A DNA stretch of 64,000 nucleotides from Actinomycetes bacterium (GCA_023418505.1 JAEZZR010000012.1:62001-126000); one strand, 5' to 3'; counted from the first letter of the stretch, positions 17,752-26,514 are shown. Translations and numbers: made by a program. Notes: a model not told the origin generated them from the letters alone.

Positions 17752-19101
17752 ATGTACAGTGAAACAAATCCCTATAACCAAAGTCGAATTTCGGGCCCTA
17801 GCTATTCTGTAGCTTCATGCATAGTCGAAACTGCCCGGCGACTAATAGCTACACCCAGGTCTTCATCCAGCTTCAAAAGTAAACGAGCCACGGGACACGC
17901 ACTCCTTACTGCAGAAATTCTATCATTCAAAAAATTAACAGACACTGAGAGATATGAAAAACCAGGGCAAGGATTAGAGATTACGCTAGGATTTTACGAT
18001 CAACAATCCCTAGATATCACAACAGAAAACAACGGCTTTCTCAGAGAGGAAATATCACTATCCCTCGGCGGATGGGAACATGCCATACAATTAAACAGAG
18101 TGCTTTTATCCGATAAAAATAAATGGCTCGGGGCAGCTGGCAAATGGAATCACTACTGGAATAATGAGGTAGACTTTGGCCACCTGGATTCCATTGAATC
18201 CCCCTCTGCAAATGAATACCTCGACAAACGTATTTTCAGATTTGCTAAGGAGGAACAACTCTCTATTAATCCCGGGATCGTTGACCTTCTAATGAGAAGA
18301 CTTCGCTACCGCATTGGATTTGACCACGCCAAACTAGCTAAAGAAGAGATACACTGCGGTTATAACTTTTTTTGGTGGACAACCAAACAAACTGAAGAAT
18401 GGGTCTCTTTAGCGATGTCGGATTACGAAGAGTATGAACTTTCAAAAGAATTAAAATTCCGATTTCAGCAATTGATAAGAGCATATGCTCATCACGCTCC
18501 AATCTCGGGAGAACCTGCCCTAAATTTCGATATCGATTTTATTAAAAACGATCCTGATGACTGGGGTCTTGTTGATTTAGAAAAAGATCCGCTAGTTATT
18601 AAAACAGTAGGCCCTAAAAGTCGACGCTCATCTTCACATAACGACGTTCACTACTCGCTGAAGACAGCTGGAAATCAGATAAAAGTCAAATCTCACCATG
18701 TCTCCTTGTCGGCAAAGGGGGCTAGGAACCCTTTCCAGCCTTATGCGGAAGAACTAGAGAGCATTCTTCAGGAGATCGAAGAGGGTCAAGATGATTACTT
18801 CGATATACTTTTCTTATACCGAGGAGGGTTCGGATACTACGATCGTGGTAAAGATCGTATAGAAGACGACTGTAAGAGGATATTAAATGTAGCCACAAAA
18901 CTCACGTATTTTGGAAAAGAAGTTGTCTTGGCTTTCGCTCATGGCGACACCTCCATCCGCAGTCATACACAGGAAAAACTTAGCATCGGCGTCTACGAAG
19001 CTCTAACGCCTACGGCTGGGGCAAATTGGATCATCAGAGAGCATGTGTGTGGTCGCTTATTGCAAAGCGAAGTTGACTATGGACAGCCCCTCATTCCTTA
19101 A
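17752..19101 (+). CDS. Unknown protein with exonuclease VII large-subunit-like C-terminus
   Basis: This 449-residue gene is AT-rich and starts at ATG 17752 after a clear GGAAAT ribosome site, 28 bp behind the AlbA_2 gene. The N-terminal 300 residues match no family I know; they hold several Trp- and Tyr-rich stretches. From about residue 345 the pattern resembles the XseA catalytic core: a strand ending in LYRGGFGYYD (XseA has RGGGS), a helix, then VVLAFAHGDTSI (XseA has a GHE-x-D segment) and EALTPTAGANWII (XseA has the TPSAAAE segment). I read this as a distant exonuclease-VII-like nuclease fold fused to a new N-terminus. XseB is not present nearby. Together with the AlbA_2 ATPase it could be a two-gene defence module; both statements are inference. 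Confidence 0.6.
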   Translation: MYSETNPYNQSRISGPSYSVASCIVETARRLIATPRSSSSFKSKRATGHALLTAEILSFKKLTDTERYEKPGQGLEITLGFYDQQSLDITTENNGFLREEISLSLGGWEHAIQLNRVLLSDKNKWLGAAGKWNHYWNNEVDFGHLDSIESPSANEYLDKRIFRFAKEEQLSINPGIVDLLMRRLRYRIGFDHAKLAKEEIHCGYNFFWWTTKQTEEWVSLAMSDYEEYELSKELKFRFQQLIRAYAHHAPISGEPALNFDIDFIKNDPDDWGLVDLEKDPLVIKTVGPKSRRSSSHNDVHYSLKTAGNQIKVKSHHVSLSAKGARNPFQPYAEELESILQEIEEGQDDYFDILFLYRGGFGYYDRGKDRIEDDCKRILNVATKLTYFGKEVVLAFAHGDTSIRSHTQEKLSIGVYEALTPTAGANWIIREHVCGRLLQSEVDYGQPLIP

Positions 19102-19443
19102 CTTTCTCATGGTTAAGCTGATGCTCTTTGTAAACTTGAGATTTGGTCTGAAGGATCCTTGTTAGCGTCCAGACCCTACTAGAATTTATCGGTACCGCTG
19201 ATTAATCACTTCTACCTGTTAGGAGCTTCTGAGAGGTTCCCCGGATTCGAGCCCAGAACCGGAGATCGAACCCCCGCCAGGCGAGCTAAGCGAGTCTTCG
19301 ATAGGACGCACAGGAGAAAATGTTGGATTCTCAGTGAGACTACATATACTTGATCACAACAGTCCCCCTGCTAAAGCCTCTCTACGGATGCGCAACCAGG
19401 GGTCCATTCATGTCAACTACGCAAGCACAGAGACTAAACATGA

Positions 19444-19507
19444 CACACGAACACTACACATAACACTCCTCATGTGCAGTGTTCATGTTGTATGTATGTG
19501 TAGTGTT
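19444..19507. repeat. 64-bp palindromic repeat, copy A
   Basis: Copy A and copy B (19769-19832) differ at one base out of 64. Inside, AACACTACACATA (19450-19462) and TATGTGTAGTGTT (19495-19507) are a perfect 13-bp inverted pair, and a second AACACT/AGTGTT pair lies between them. The structure resembles a strong protein-binding site or an element end. Confidence 0.85.
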
Positions 19508-19632
19508 TCGCCACGGTGCAGTGTTGAAGCCTATTAAGCGAACAAGCGTTAGCGCTGCGTGGGGTTGCAGGCTGGCTCACTAAGTTTCACAAGTCCCTTA
19601 TTCTTAAAAATACCTCGTGAGCACTAGCCTGA

Positions 19633-19719
19633 CTAGCAGGAATAAGCTTCGACAGCGGCAGTGTCGGTAGCAATTTCTCGCAGTTTCGCCATAACTTCTT
19701 CGAGTTCCTGCTCTTGCAT
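19633..19719 (-). CDS. Small 28-residue ORF between the two palindromic repeats
   Basis: It starts at ATG 19719 and ends with TAG at 19633-19635. The peptide has an amphipathic, Glu-rich start (MQEQELEEVMAKLREIA) and ends in AYSC. The frame stays open some distance upstream, so it may be the C-terminal end of a lost or longer protein, for example a small regulator. It matches nothing I recognise and its expression is uncertain. Confidence 0.25.
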   Translation of the reverse strand: MQEQELEEVMAKLREIATDTAAVEAYSC

Positions 19720-19768
19720 AGCGATCCCCCGCTCGCGGATTGGAACTGAACACTGCACACTAACACTG

Positions 19769-19832
19769 CACACGAACACTACACATAACACTCATCATGT
19801 GCAGTGTTCATGTTGTATGTATGTGTAGTGTT
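19769..19832. repeat. 64-bp palindromic repeat, copy B
   Basis: This is the second copy of the element at 19444-19507, in the same orientation and with a single C/A difference. Two further units, AACACTGCACA near 19748 and 19762, precede it in tandem with a step of about 13 bp, so the copy sits in a longer row of AACACT(G/A)CACA sites. Confidence 0.85.
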
Positions 19833-20032
19833 GCGTCTAAGTTCGGAGCAACAGTGGAGATCTCCAACTGACCAAGAGATCGAAAATTCTCAAATCAGCA
19901 CGTATCAGAAATCAGCGAAAACACTTAAGCCAAGCCCGGGAGTACTTCCACGCCCAGGGAACCCCTCAGCACTGCAACGCTAACGCAGCCACAGCGCCCC
20001 TCATAGCCAGTCACGCACCACATCCCAACCCC

Positions 20033-20713
20033 TCAGCCCCCGATCCCCAGCTGCCCAATACTGCTGAAAGCCAACCAAACGCCCAAGATTGCCACGAACC
20101 ACAGCAGCGTCACCTTAGATTCATGCTCCATCCGATCGGCAAAGCGCTGCAATTTCGGTGAGTTGCCACTGCCCACCACCATCACCACGGCTGCTACCAC
20201 CAATATCGGCACGATCATCACCAAGCAGTAAACAAACACGATGATCAGCTGTACCGCCAGGCTCACTTCCATATCCTGCACAATCGCCATCGCCGCTAAA
20301 TACGGCAGCATGGTGGCTGCCTCCATCAATGCTGCAGAGAGCCCCAGCCCCACCATCGCTACCGCCGACGTCTTCGCACTCAGCTGCTTCCTGCTCGCCG
20401 ATTCCCCTTTATCCTGCCTTTTCGGCTTCGGTGCCAGGATGCCAAAAGCCGCCAACGCAATACCTAAAATCAGTTTGATCCAGGCGAACCACTGCTCTTC
20501 ATTAACCGTGGCAATTTGTTCAAACACCACCCGCAAGCCCAGCAGCAACGCCACGCCTAGCAAGAAGTACACACCGGTAACCGTGCCTAGATAGATAGCA
20601 AACGGCCGCACGCACATCCCACCCCACAGCAGCAACAGCCCAATGGGAATCACCAACGTTCCCATACTCAAGCTGTCTACAAGCGCAAGCCCTACCAGCG
20701 CAACAAAATCCAT
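20033..20713 (-). CDS. GAP-family (SfLAP-like) integral membrane protein
   Basis: The 226-residue protein has six hydrophobic segments: near residues 3-30, 38-62, 74-95, 115-145, 155-182 and 200-220. The layout is that of the actinobacterial GAP / Sap family, whose mycobacterial members help export glycopeptidolipid or sulfolipid. A charged cytoplasmic loop with KPKRQDKGES lies near residues 96-110. The start is ATG at 20713. It is divergent from the acyl-CoA synthetase gene, 122 bp apart. An envelope-lipid transport task fits the family, but the substrate cannot be predicted. Confidence 0.75.
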   Translation of the reverse strand: MDFVALVGLALVDSLSMGTLVIPIGLLLLWGGMCVRPFAIYLGTVTGVYFLLGVALLLGLRVVFEQIATVNEEQWFAWIKLILGIALAAFGILAPKPKRQDKGESASRKQLSAKTSAVAMVGLGLSAALMEAATMLPYLAAMAIVQDMEVSLAVQLIIVFVYCLVMIVPILVVAAVVMVVGSGNSPKLQRFADRMEHESKVTLLWFVAILGVWLAFSSIGQLGIGG

Positions 20714-20823
20714 GGCACTTTACCTTTACGTTGTCAGCCTTTACCTAGCCGGCACTTCCAGAATCCCATATTTTCTCCATCTACCCCGCACCCGTTGCCC
20801 CGCCACCCCATCTCACAATCCTC

Positions 20824-20829
20824 TACACT
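20824..20829 (+). promoter_or_regulatory. -10 box of a probable leaderless acyl-CoA synthetase transcript
   Basis: TACACT lies six bases before the ATG at 20836, and no Shine-Dalgarno sequence fits between them. The distance places the transcription start at or next to the start codon. Confidence 0.5.
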
Positions 20830-20835
20830 GACTCT

Positions 20836-22572
20836 ATGGATATTGTTTCCAAAAGTACACATAGTTCTAAAGGCAGCACTTCCCGGCGCGCCGGCCTCAA
20901 CGTTGGCTTGACTCCGCTGCGGTTCCTCCAGCGCAGCGCCGCCATCCATCCGAATAAAACCGCCTGCGTCGATGGCACCCGGCGCATCTCCTTCGCACAA
21001 ATGAAGGCCGACGCCGAAAGCTTCGCCGCCCACCTCCTCCGTCAAGGCATTCAGCCTGGTCAGCGCATCGGGGTGTTGGCGCCGAATAGTTACGAGGCAC
21101 TGCTGGCTCAGTTTGCGATTCCGCTGGCCGGTGGCGTTGTCGTGGCGCTGAATACCCGTCTTGCGCCCGCGGAGATCGACTACATCGTCGAGCACTCCGA
21201 AATCACCCACATGATCGCCGATCGCGAGCTCGCCGGCGACATCCAGCAGCGCAATCCTCGCCTCACCGAGCTTTACTTCATCGCCGATTACCAGGGGCGG
21301 GGTTCTACGATGCCGATCCCGTCGGCAAGCAAAGAAGTACAAGAAGTGCCTGACGACGGAACCGCCATGCGCATCGATGAGATGGCTTACCAAGTAGCCG
21401 ACGAAGATGCTGCCATCGCGATCAACTACACCTCGGGCACTACCGGCAAACCCAAAGGCGTGGTGTACACGCACCGGGGTGCCTACTTGAACGCGTTGGG
21501 ACAGGCGCAAACGCAACGGTTCGACTTCTCGACGGTGTACTTGTGGACGCTGCCGATGTTCCACTGCTCGGGGTGGTGTACCGGGTGGGCGGCCATGGCT
21601 GTGAGCGCCACGCAAGTGTGCATCCGGGCGGTGCGCGGACCGGAAATGTGGCGGTTGATCGCCAACGAAGGCGTAACCGCAATGTGTGGTGCGCCGGCGG
21701 TATTGACCACGTTGGTCGACGACGAAAATAAGCGCCGAGTACAGAACTTGCGGATCGTAACCGCGGGTGCGCCGCCGAGCCCCACCATTATCACGCGCTG
21801 CGAGAACTTAGGCGTGGAAGTGATCCATGTGTACGGCCTGACGGAAACGTACGGGCCATACACGGTGTGCGAGCCGCAGGTGGAATGGGATGAGATGACG
21901 GTGCGGCGTCGGGCGGTGTTGAAGGCTCGGCAAGGGGTAGCCACTGTGACCAATGAAGACGTGCGGGTGGTGTACCAGGATGATGGGGATGCTGGTGGCT
22001 CGAACGGGGACTCTGCTGGCGACGGTGCACTCCGCGATGTACCCGCCGACGGCACCACCATGGGCGAGGTCGTACTCACCGGCAATGGAGTGATGCGCGA
22101 ATATTATCGCGATCCGGAAGTCACCGAAGAAGCCTTCCGGGGTGGCTATTTCCATACCGGCGACCTGGGTGTGATGCACCCCGATGGGTACATTCAGCTG
22201 CTGGATCGCGCGAAGGATGTGATCATTTCTGGTGGCGAGAACATCTCCACCATCGAGGTCGAACAAGCCGTGATTAGTTACCCGGATGTGTCCGATGTGG
22301 CAGTGATTGGCGTGCCGGACGAGAAATGGGGTGAGCGACCCCGGGCTTATGTGGTGCTACGTCCGGAGGCACTGGGAGACGCAAAGCCGGCGAGCGCCGA
22401 GCAGTCTAGCGCGGACGACCACCAGTTCGACCACATTGCTGAGGCCATTATCGCCCACTGTCGGGCTCATATTGCGGGCTTTAAGGTGCCCCGGGAGATC
22501 CGGGTGGTTTCCGAGCTGCCCCGTACGTCGACAGGCAAAGTACAAAAGAACGTCCTGCGCGAACAGGCGTAG
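20836..22572 (+). CDS. Acyl-CoA synthetase / AMP-binding ligase
   Basis: The ANL-superfamily enzyme activates a carboxylic acid with ATP to an acyl-adenylate and then to the CoA thioester. Visible signatures are the P-loop YTSGTTGKPKGVVYTH near residue 198, VYGLTETYGP near 333, TGDLGVMHPDGYI near 440, GGENISTIEVE near 468 and the catalytic-lysine motif PRTSTGKVQKN close to the C-terminus. The 578 residues fit medium- or long-chain FadD-like ligases. An acidic Gly/Asp-rich insert near residues 385-405 is unusual. The ATG at 20836 appears leaderless. Substrate is unknown; no fatty-acid or polyketide partner lies next to it. Confidence 0.87.
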   Translation: MDIVSKSTHSSKGSTSRRAGLNVGLTPLRFLQRSAAIHPNKTACVDGTRRISFAQMKADAESFAAHLLRQGIQPGQRIGVLAPNSYEALLAQFAIPLAGGVVVALNTRLAPAEIDYIVEHSEITHMIADRELAGDIQQRNPRLTELYFIADYQGRGSTMPIPSASKEVQEVPDDGTAMRIDEMAYQVADEDAAIAINYTSGTTGKPKGVVYTHRGAYLNALGQAQTQRFDFSTVYLWTLPMFHCSGWCTGWAAMAVSATQVCIRAVRGPEMWRLIANEGVTAMCGAPAVLTTLVDDENKRRVQNLRIVTAGAPPSPTIITRCENLGVEVIHVYGLTETYGPYTVCEPQVEWDEMTVRRRAVLKARQGVATVTNEDVRVVYQDDGDAGGSNGDSAGDGALRDVPADGTTMGEVVLTGNGVMREYYRDPEVTEEAFRGGYFHTGDLGVMHPDGYIQLLDRAKDVIISGGENISTIEVEQAVISYPDVSDVAVIGVPDEKWGERPRAYVVLRPEALGDAKPASAEQSSADDHQFDHIAEAIIAHCRAHIAGFKVPREIRVVSELPRTSTGKVQKNVLREQA

Positions 22573-22699
22573 GCAAGCAGGCGTAGGCGAGCCGGCGGGA
22601 AGACTAGCTACCAGCCCGACCCGGCGCGCCTGCCCCACGTCAGTTCCAGCCTCATCCATTCCGACCACGCGTCAGTGTGGGCTGTGGCACACTGGCAGC

Positions 22700-23521
22700 A
22701 TGTTTACTCCCCAGGAAGAGTCGCGTTCGAACCACGGCAAGAATCGTCCTGACCCGGCGCAGGACACTGCCGAAAACCAGCAAGAACAGCGAGACCAGCA
22801 GGAACAACAAACCCCGCGCACCCCGCAGGCGAAGAAGGCGTTGTTCGTGGTTACCGCGGCGGATACCTGGACGCTCAAAGACGGCGAGAAACACCCCACC
22901 GGTTTCTGGGGCGAGGAACTCGCCGTGCCGCACAAGATCTTCACGGAGGCCGGCTGGCACGTCACGATTGCGACCCCGGGAGGTGTGGCGCCTACCGTCG
23001 ATCAGCTCAGCCTCGGCCTGGCCGGTGGGAGCCCCCGCAAGCGCAAGATGGTGCGCGAGTACCTGGTAGCTATCGACGCTCAACTGAAAACCCCCACCCC
23101 GCTCGAGCAGATCAACCACGAAGATTTCGATCTGGTGTTCTACCCCGGCGGTCACGGTCCGATGGAGGATTTAGCTTACGACGAAACTTCCGGAGCACTA
23201 CTAGCTAGCCGAGTAGCATCCGATCAGCCACTAGCTTTGCTCTGTCATGGCCCGGCGGCGATTCTTGCTGCTGGCGCTAAGGGTGAGAATCCTTTTGCTG
23301 GCCGGAAGATGACTGCTCTATCGAACAAAGAAGAAAAGCTCAATATCTTCGGCTGGAAAGCCCAGTGGTATTTGGAAGATGCTTTGACTGAAGCGGGCGT
23401 GGAGTTTTCTGCCGGGTTCCCACTGCGGCCAAATGTGGTGGTTGATGGCAACCTGTACACCGGGCAGAATCCGCAGTCTTCAGAGAAACTGGCTCAGCGC
23501 TTGATCGAGGATCTGAGCTAG
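22700..23521 (+). CDS. DJ-1/PfpI family protein (Hsp31-like class I amidotransferase fold)
   Basis: The start is ATG 22700; the open frame upstream only overlaps the synthetase gene and has no family similarity. After a Gln/Glu-rich, poorly ordered N-terminus of about 45 residues comes a DJ-1 domain: KKALFVVTAAD, then TGFWGEELAVPH near residue 75, VFYPGGHGPMEDL near 150 and the nucleophile elbow LLCHGPAAIL with the reactive cysteine near residue 180. The glutamate in GFWGEEL and the elbow match the Hsp31/YDR533C-like branch, which removes glyoxal adducts or acts as a chaperone. The 273-residue length suits that branch. It follows the synthetase gene by 127 bp and probably has its own promoter. 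Confidence 0.82.
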   Translation: MFTPQEESRSNHGKNRPDPAQDTAENQQEQRDQQEQQTPRTPQAKKALFVVTAADTWTLKDGEKHPTGFWGEELAVPHKIFTEAGWHVTIATPGGVAPTVDQLSLGLAGGSPRKRKMVREYLVAIDAQLKTPTPLEQINHEDFDLVFYPGGHGPMEDLAYDETSGALLASRVASDQPLALLCHGPAAILAAGAKGENPFAGRKMTALSNKEEKLNIFGWKAQWYLEDALTEAGVEFSAGFPLRPNVVVDGNLYTGQNPQSSEKLAQRLIEDLS

Positions 23522-23633
23522 CTGCTTCGGTATTCGTGACCGCATTCTGAATAACTAGTTAAACCTGGCTCCACTGTGATTTTGTGCCGCCTCAACGGTG
23601 CCTACACGCTGCCTACACGGCGCCTCCACGGTT

Positions 23634-23639
23634 TATTAT
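23634..23639 (+). promoter_or_regulatory. -10 box of a probable leaderless GDPD transcript
   Basis: TATTAT lies seven bases before the GTG at 23647 with no ribosome site between. Just upstream (23599-23631) the unit GCCT(A/C)CACG is repeated three times at 11-bp steps, which could be an activator or repressor site. Confidence 0.5.
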
Positions 23640-23646
23640 TTAAAGC

Positions 23647-25554
23647 GTGAAACACCAAATAGTGCCCCGGCCGGGAAATGTCCCTTCTGCGTCGCGTGAC
23701 GAGGAAGGGCGTGTGGATTGGCAAGTCTATTGGCTCTACACGAAGTACCAGCTGCTCACGAAGTCTTTGATCGCACTGCTAGTCGTGCCAGCATACGCGT
23801 GGGTGGCAGCTCGGCTTTTCCATAGCACTGGTCGCCCAGCAATTAGTTCGGGCGATTTCACTGGTTTTTTCACCACCTGGGAAGGGCTGATCTTTGCGCT
23901 GCTCAGCCTGGTGATGATGGTGGTGATGATCGGCACCGACATCGCCGCCTTCGCCGTCGCCGAACTAGCACTACTGCGAGGCGAATACCTCACCGCCCGA
24001 GGAATGCTCTGGCGGGCAATTAAATCGCTACGTCGCTTCCTGCATCCAGCCACCCTGCTACTGCTGGTCTACGTTGGTGTGCTGGTACCGCTAGCGTCGG
24101 CGACTCCATCGCTGCAATTACTGCGCTGGATCCAGGTGCCAAACTTCGTCACGGACGTGATCTGGAATAACACGCTCTACACGGTCGGCTATACCGCGGC
24201 GTTGGTGGTCATCGGCCTGGTGTCCTTCTTCTTGGTGTTCACCATCCAGGCGATGTTCGTCGACGAGATCAACCCCGGCAAAGCCATGATCGCCTCGGCG
24301 AAATTTGTCCGTGGCCACATGAAGCAAACCATCTGGGCATTCTTGCGTGCCTTTGGTTCGTTGATTGGCGTGATCGTGGCGACCTCGCTGGGCGTGGCGT
24401 TGGTGCTGTGGCTGCTCTGGACGGTACTGCCCGATAACCAACTCTGGGAACGCTTCATGGCGATTAACTCCGTGCTGCTCGTCGGTGTGGTCGCCGGCAT
24501 TGTGGTGTGGTTGTGGCCGCCGATTCGTATCCGCGCGTTTACTCGCCTGTACTACTTTGAAACCACCCCGGATGAAATGCGCTCTTCTACCCCGGAGCAC
24601 CACGACCGTCGCGCGCGGTGGTGGCTCGCCGGCACCACCGTGGTAGGCGTACTCGGCGTTGCTGCGATTTCTTTTGCGGGCGCGAAGTTCTTCGATGATG
24701 TCTTCCAAGACGAACGCACCCCAGAGATCATCGCCCACCGTGGCGGTGGTGTGCTGGATGCGGAAAATTCCATCGCTGGTGTGGAACTCGCCATCGCCGA
24801 AGGTGCTGCTTGGACGGAAATTGACGTGCAGCGCACCGCCGACGGCCAATACGTGATTAACCACGATGGTTCGTTTAGCCGCGTGGCAGGCGTGGATAAG
24901 TCGTCCAAGGACATGACCCTCGACGAGATCCAGCAGCTCGAGATCGAAAATCAGTTCACCGATGAAGAGACGAATATCGTCAACCGTCAGCCTTCCCCCG
25001 AAGCGCTAGAGACCCACGGCGTGGATCCGCAGTCCTTTGCCTTGGATCAGCCTCGTCCGGTGCCCACTATCGAAGACATGATGGATGTGGCCAATGATCG
25101 CATCGGCTTGTTCATTGAGCTCAAAGGCAGTACCGCCGACGAGCAGATGGTCGACGATATGGTTGCCCTTATTCGCGAGCGCGGCCTGGAAAACCAAGCC
25201 GCCATCATCACGCTGGATTACGATCTGATCCGCTACACCGAGGATCACTACCCCGACATCATCACCGGGTACCTGTACTTCTTTGCAGCTGGCGACGTTA
25301 GTGAACTGCGCGCCGACTACCTGATCATGGAAGAGGGTATGGCTACGAATCGGACAGTGGCTAACTTGCAGGCGGCTGGTAAGAAGGTAGCGGTGTGGAC
25401 GGTGAATCGCCCGATGTCGATCCGTAAGTTCGCCAGCTCTGACGTGGATGCGGTTATTACCGATTACCCAGTAGAGATGCGCGAAGCACTGGAGGAGCAC
25501 CAGGTGCAGTCGGACTTCGACCGCATCCTGGATGCAGTGTTGCTAACCCGCTAA
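23647..25554 (+). CDS. Membrane-anchored glycerophosphodiester phosphodiesterase
   Basis: The enzyme hydrolyses glycerophosphodiesters to glycerol-3-phosphate and an alcohol. The N-terminal 350 residues carry about seven to eight hydrophobic segments of the GDPD membrane domain; the catalytic GDPD domain covers about residues 355-610 on the other side. It shows AHRGGG with a following AENS near 362, TEIDVQ near 388 and the NHDGS histidine near 404, which are the metal and acid-base residues of the family, plus FIELKG near 492. The end of the domain has VAVWTVNRP and ITDYPVEM. The GTG start at 23647 looks leaderless. At 635 residues it matches the fused membrane class. A second, lipoprotein-type GDPD is found at 60171-61358. 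Confidence 0.87.
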   Translation: MKHQIVPRPGNVPSASRDEEGRVDWQVYWLYTKYQLLTKSLIALLVVPAYAWVAARLFHSTGRPAISSGDFTGFFTTWEGLIFALLSLVMMVVMIGTDIAAFAVAELALLRGEYLTARGMLWRAIKSLRRFLHPATLLLLVYVGVLVPLASATPSLQLLRWIQVPNFVTDVIWNNTLYTVGYTAALVVIGLVSFFLVFTIQAMFVDEINPGKAMIASAKFVRGHMKQTIWAFLRAFGSLIGVIVATSLGVALVLWLLWTVLPDNQLWERFMAINSVLLVGVVAGIVVWLWPPIRIRAFTRLYYFETTPDEMRSSTPEHHDRRARWWLAGTTVVGVLGVAAISFAGAKFFDDVFQDERTPEIIAHRGGGVLDAENSIAGVELAIAEGAAWTEIDVQRTADGQYVINHDGSFSRVAGVDKSSKDMTLDEIQQLEIENQFTDEETNIVNRQPSPEALETHGVDPQSFALDQPRPVPTIEDMMDVANDRIGLFIELKGSTADEQMVDDMVALIRERGLENQAAIITLDYDLIRYTEDHYPDIITGYLYFFAAGDVSELRADYLIMEEGMATNRTVANLQAAGKKVAVWTVNRPMSIRKFASSDVDAVITDYPVEMREALEEHQVQSDFDRILDAVLLTR

Positions 25555-26450
25555 TCGCCGATCTGGTCGCGACCGCGCTTCACGATGGATGGATCTGGCT
25601 CGCCGACCAGCTCGTGGTCTTTCTCCGTGTATTCAAACTTCGACAGCACGTAGCGCATCGCATTCAATCGCGCACGCTTCTTGTCGTTGGACTTAATAGT
25701 GATCCACGGCGACTCATCCGTGTCGGTGTAGCGGAAGTTCTCTTCCTTCGCGCGGGTGTAATCATCCCAACGATCTAACGACGCCAAATCCATCGGCGAT
25801 AGCTTCCACTGGCGCACCGGATCCACCTGACGGATCGCGAAACGCGTGCGCTGTTCCTTCTGTGTCACAGAGAACCAAAGCTTGGTCAGCGAGATACCCG
25901 AGCCCAAGATCATGTTCTCTAGCATTGGCACTTCGCGGAGGAACTCTGCGTGCTGGGATTCAGTACAAAAGCCCATCACGCGTTCCACGCCAGCGCGGTT
26001 GTACCACGAGCGGTCGAAGAACACGATCTCGCCACCCGATGGGAAATGCTCGATGTAACGCTGAAAGTACCAGGAGGTCGATTCGCGTGGCGATGGCTTT
26101 TCCAAAGCCACAGTGCGAGCGCCACGAGGATTTAGGTGCTCGTTGAAGCGCTTAATTGTGCCACCCTTACCGGCAGCGTCGCGACCTTCGAAAATAATGA
26201 TGTGCTTCTGGCCCGTTTCCTTGGTCCAGTTTTGCCACTTGAGAAGTTCGATTTGCAGCTTGCGCTTGGTCTTTTCGTATTCCTTGCGCGTCATCCTTTT
26301 GTCGTAAGGATAATCTTCCCGCCAGGTGTCCACGCGATGGCCGTCTGGGGTGACCAAAACTGGATCGTCATCGTCGGTGTCATCAACGATATACCCCTCA
26401 GTCTTTGCCAAATCGACGATGTGGAAATCCTCTTCGTTCTTCTCAGCCAT
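25551..26450 (-). CDS. ppk2: Polyphosphate kinase 2 (PPK2 family)
   Basis: PPK2 enzymes move phosphate between polyphosphate and nucleotides. The core holds the Walker A motif IIFEGRDAAGKGG near residue 88, the Walker B region VFFDRSWYNRAGVERVMG near 150 and the lid region with arginines between (GARTVALEKPSPRES). The start is ATG at 26450, giving 299 residues. The extension to 26510 lacks similarity. TAGAAT on the minus strand, seven bases before the ATG, suggests a leaderless transcript. The gene converges with the GDPD gene and overlaps its end by four bases. Class I membership (kinase for nucleoside diphosphates) fits length and motifs but needs an assay. Confidence 0.9.
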   Translation of the reverse strand: MAEKNEEDFHIVDLAKTEGYIVDDTDDDDPVLVTPDGHRVDTWREDYPYDKRMTRKEYEKTKRKLQIELLKWQNWTKETGQKHIIIFEGRDAAGKGGTIKRFNEHLNPRGARTVALEKPSPRESTSWYFQRYIEHFPSGGEIVFFDRSWYNRAGVERVMGFCTESQHAEFLREVPMLENMILGSGISLTKLWFSVTQKEQRTRFAIRQVDPVRQWKLSPMDLASLDRWDDYTRAKEENFRYTDTDESPWITIKSNDKKRARLNAMRYVLSKFEYTEKDHELVGEPDPSIVKRGRDQIGD

Positions 26451-26457
26451 GTGATCT

Positions 26458-26463
26458 ATTCTA
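26458..26463 (-). promoter_or_regulatory. -10 box of a probable leaderless ppk2 transcript
   Basis: On the minus strand TAGAAT is followed by seven bases and the ATG at 26450, with no Shine-Dalgarno sequence. The box lies just left of the groEL terminator. Confidence 0.5.
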
Positions 26464-26514
26464 CTCTGTCTACCCTGGCTACACGGGCATAAGGGGATAA
26501 ATAAGAGCACAGAA

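Larger units (their letters stand above)
19102..20032. other. 931-bp region without a clear gene; two palindromic repeats and a small ORF
   Basis: The stretch holds two near-identical 64-bp palindromic repeats (19444-19507 and 19769-19832), a few extra AACACT(G/A)CACA units before the second, and a 28-codon minus-strand ORF at 19633-19719. The first 300 bp contain two short T-arm-like sequences but no tRNA that folds. It looks like the scarred right edge of the accessory island. Confidence 0.5.

Noticed and set aside
19225..19280. Two minus-strand stretches like tRNA T-arms (GGGCTCGAATCC and GGGGTTCGATCTCC)
   Set aside because: No acceptor, D-arm or anticodon arm can be folded around either, and they lie only 20 bp apart. 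They may be an attachment-site scar, but this cannot be supported.
20734..21615. 293-codon minus-strand ORF opposite the acyl-CoA synthetase
   Set aside because: The plus-strand gene has all ANL motifs, so the antisense frame is a codon-bias shadow.
22307..22699. N-terminal extension of the DJ-1/PfpI protein
   Set aside because: These 131 codons overlap the end of the synthetase gene in another frame and are Arg/Ser/Pro-rich without similarity. The ATG at 22700 is the better start.
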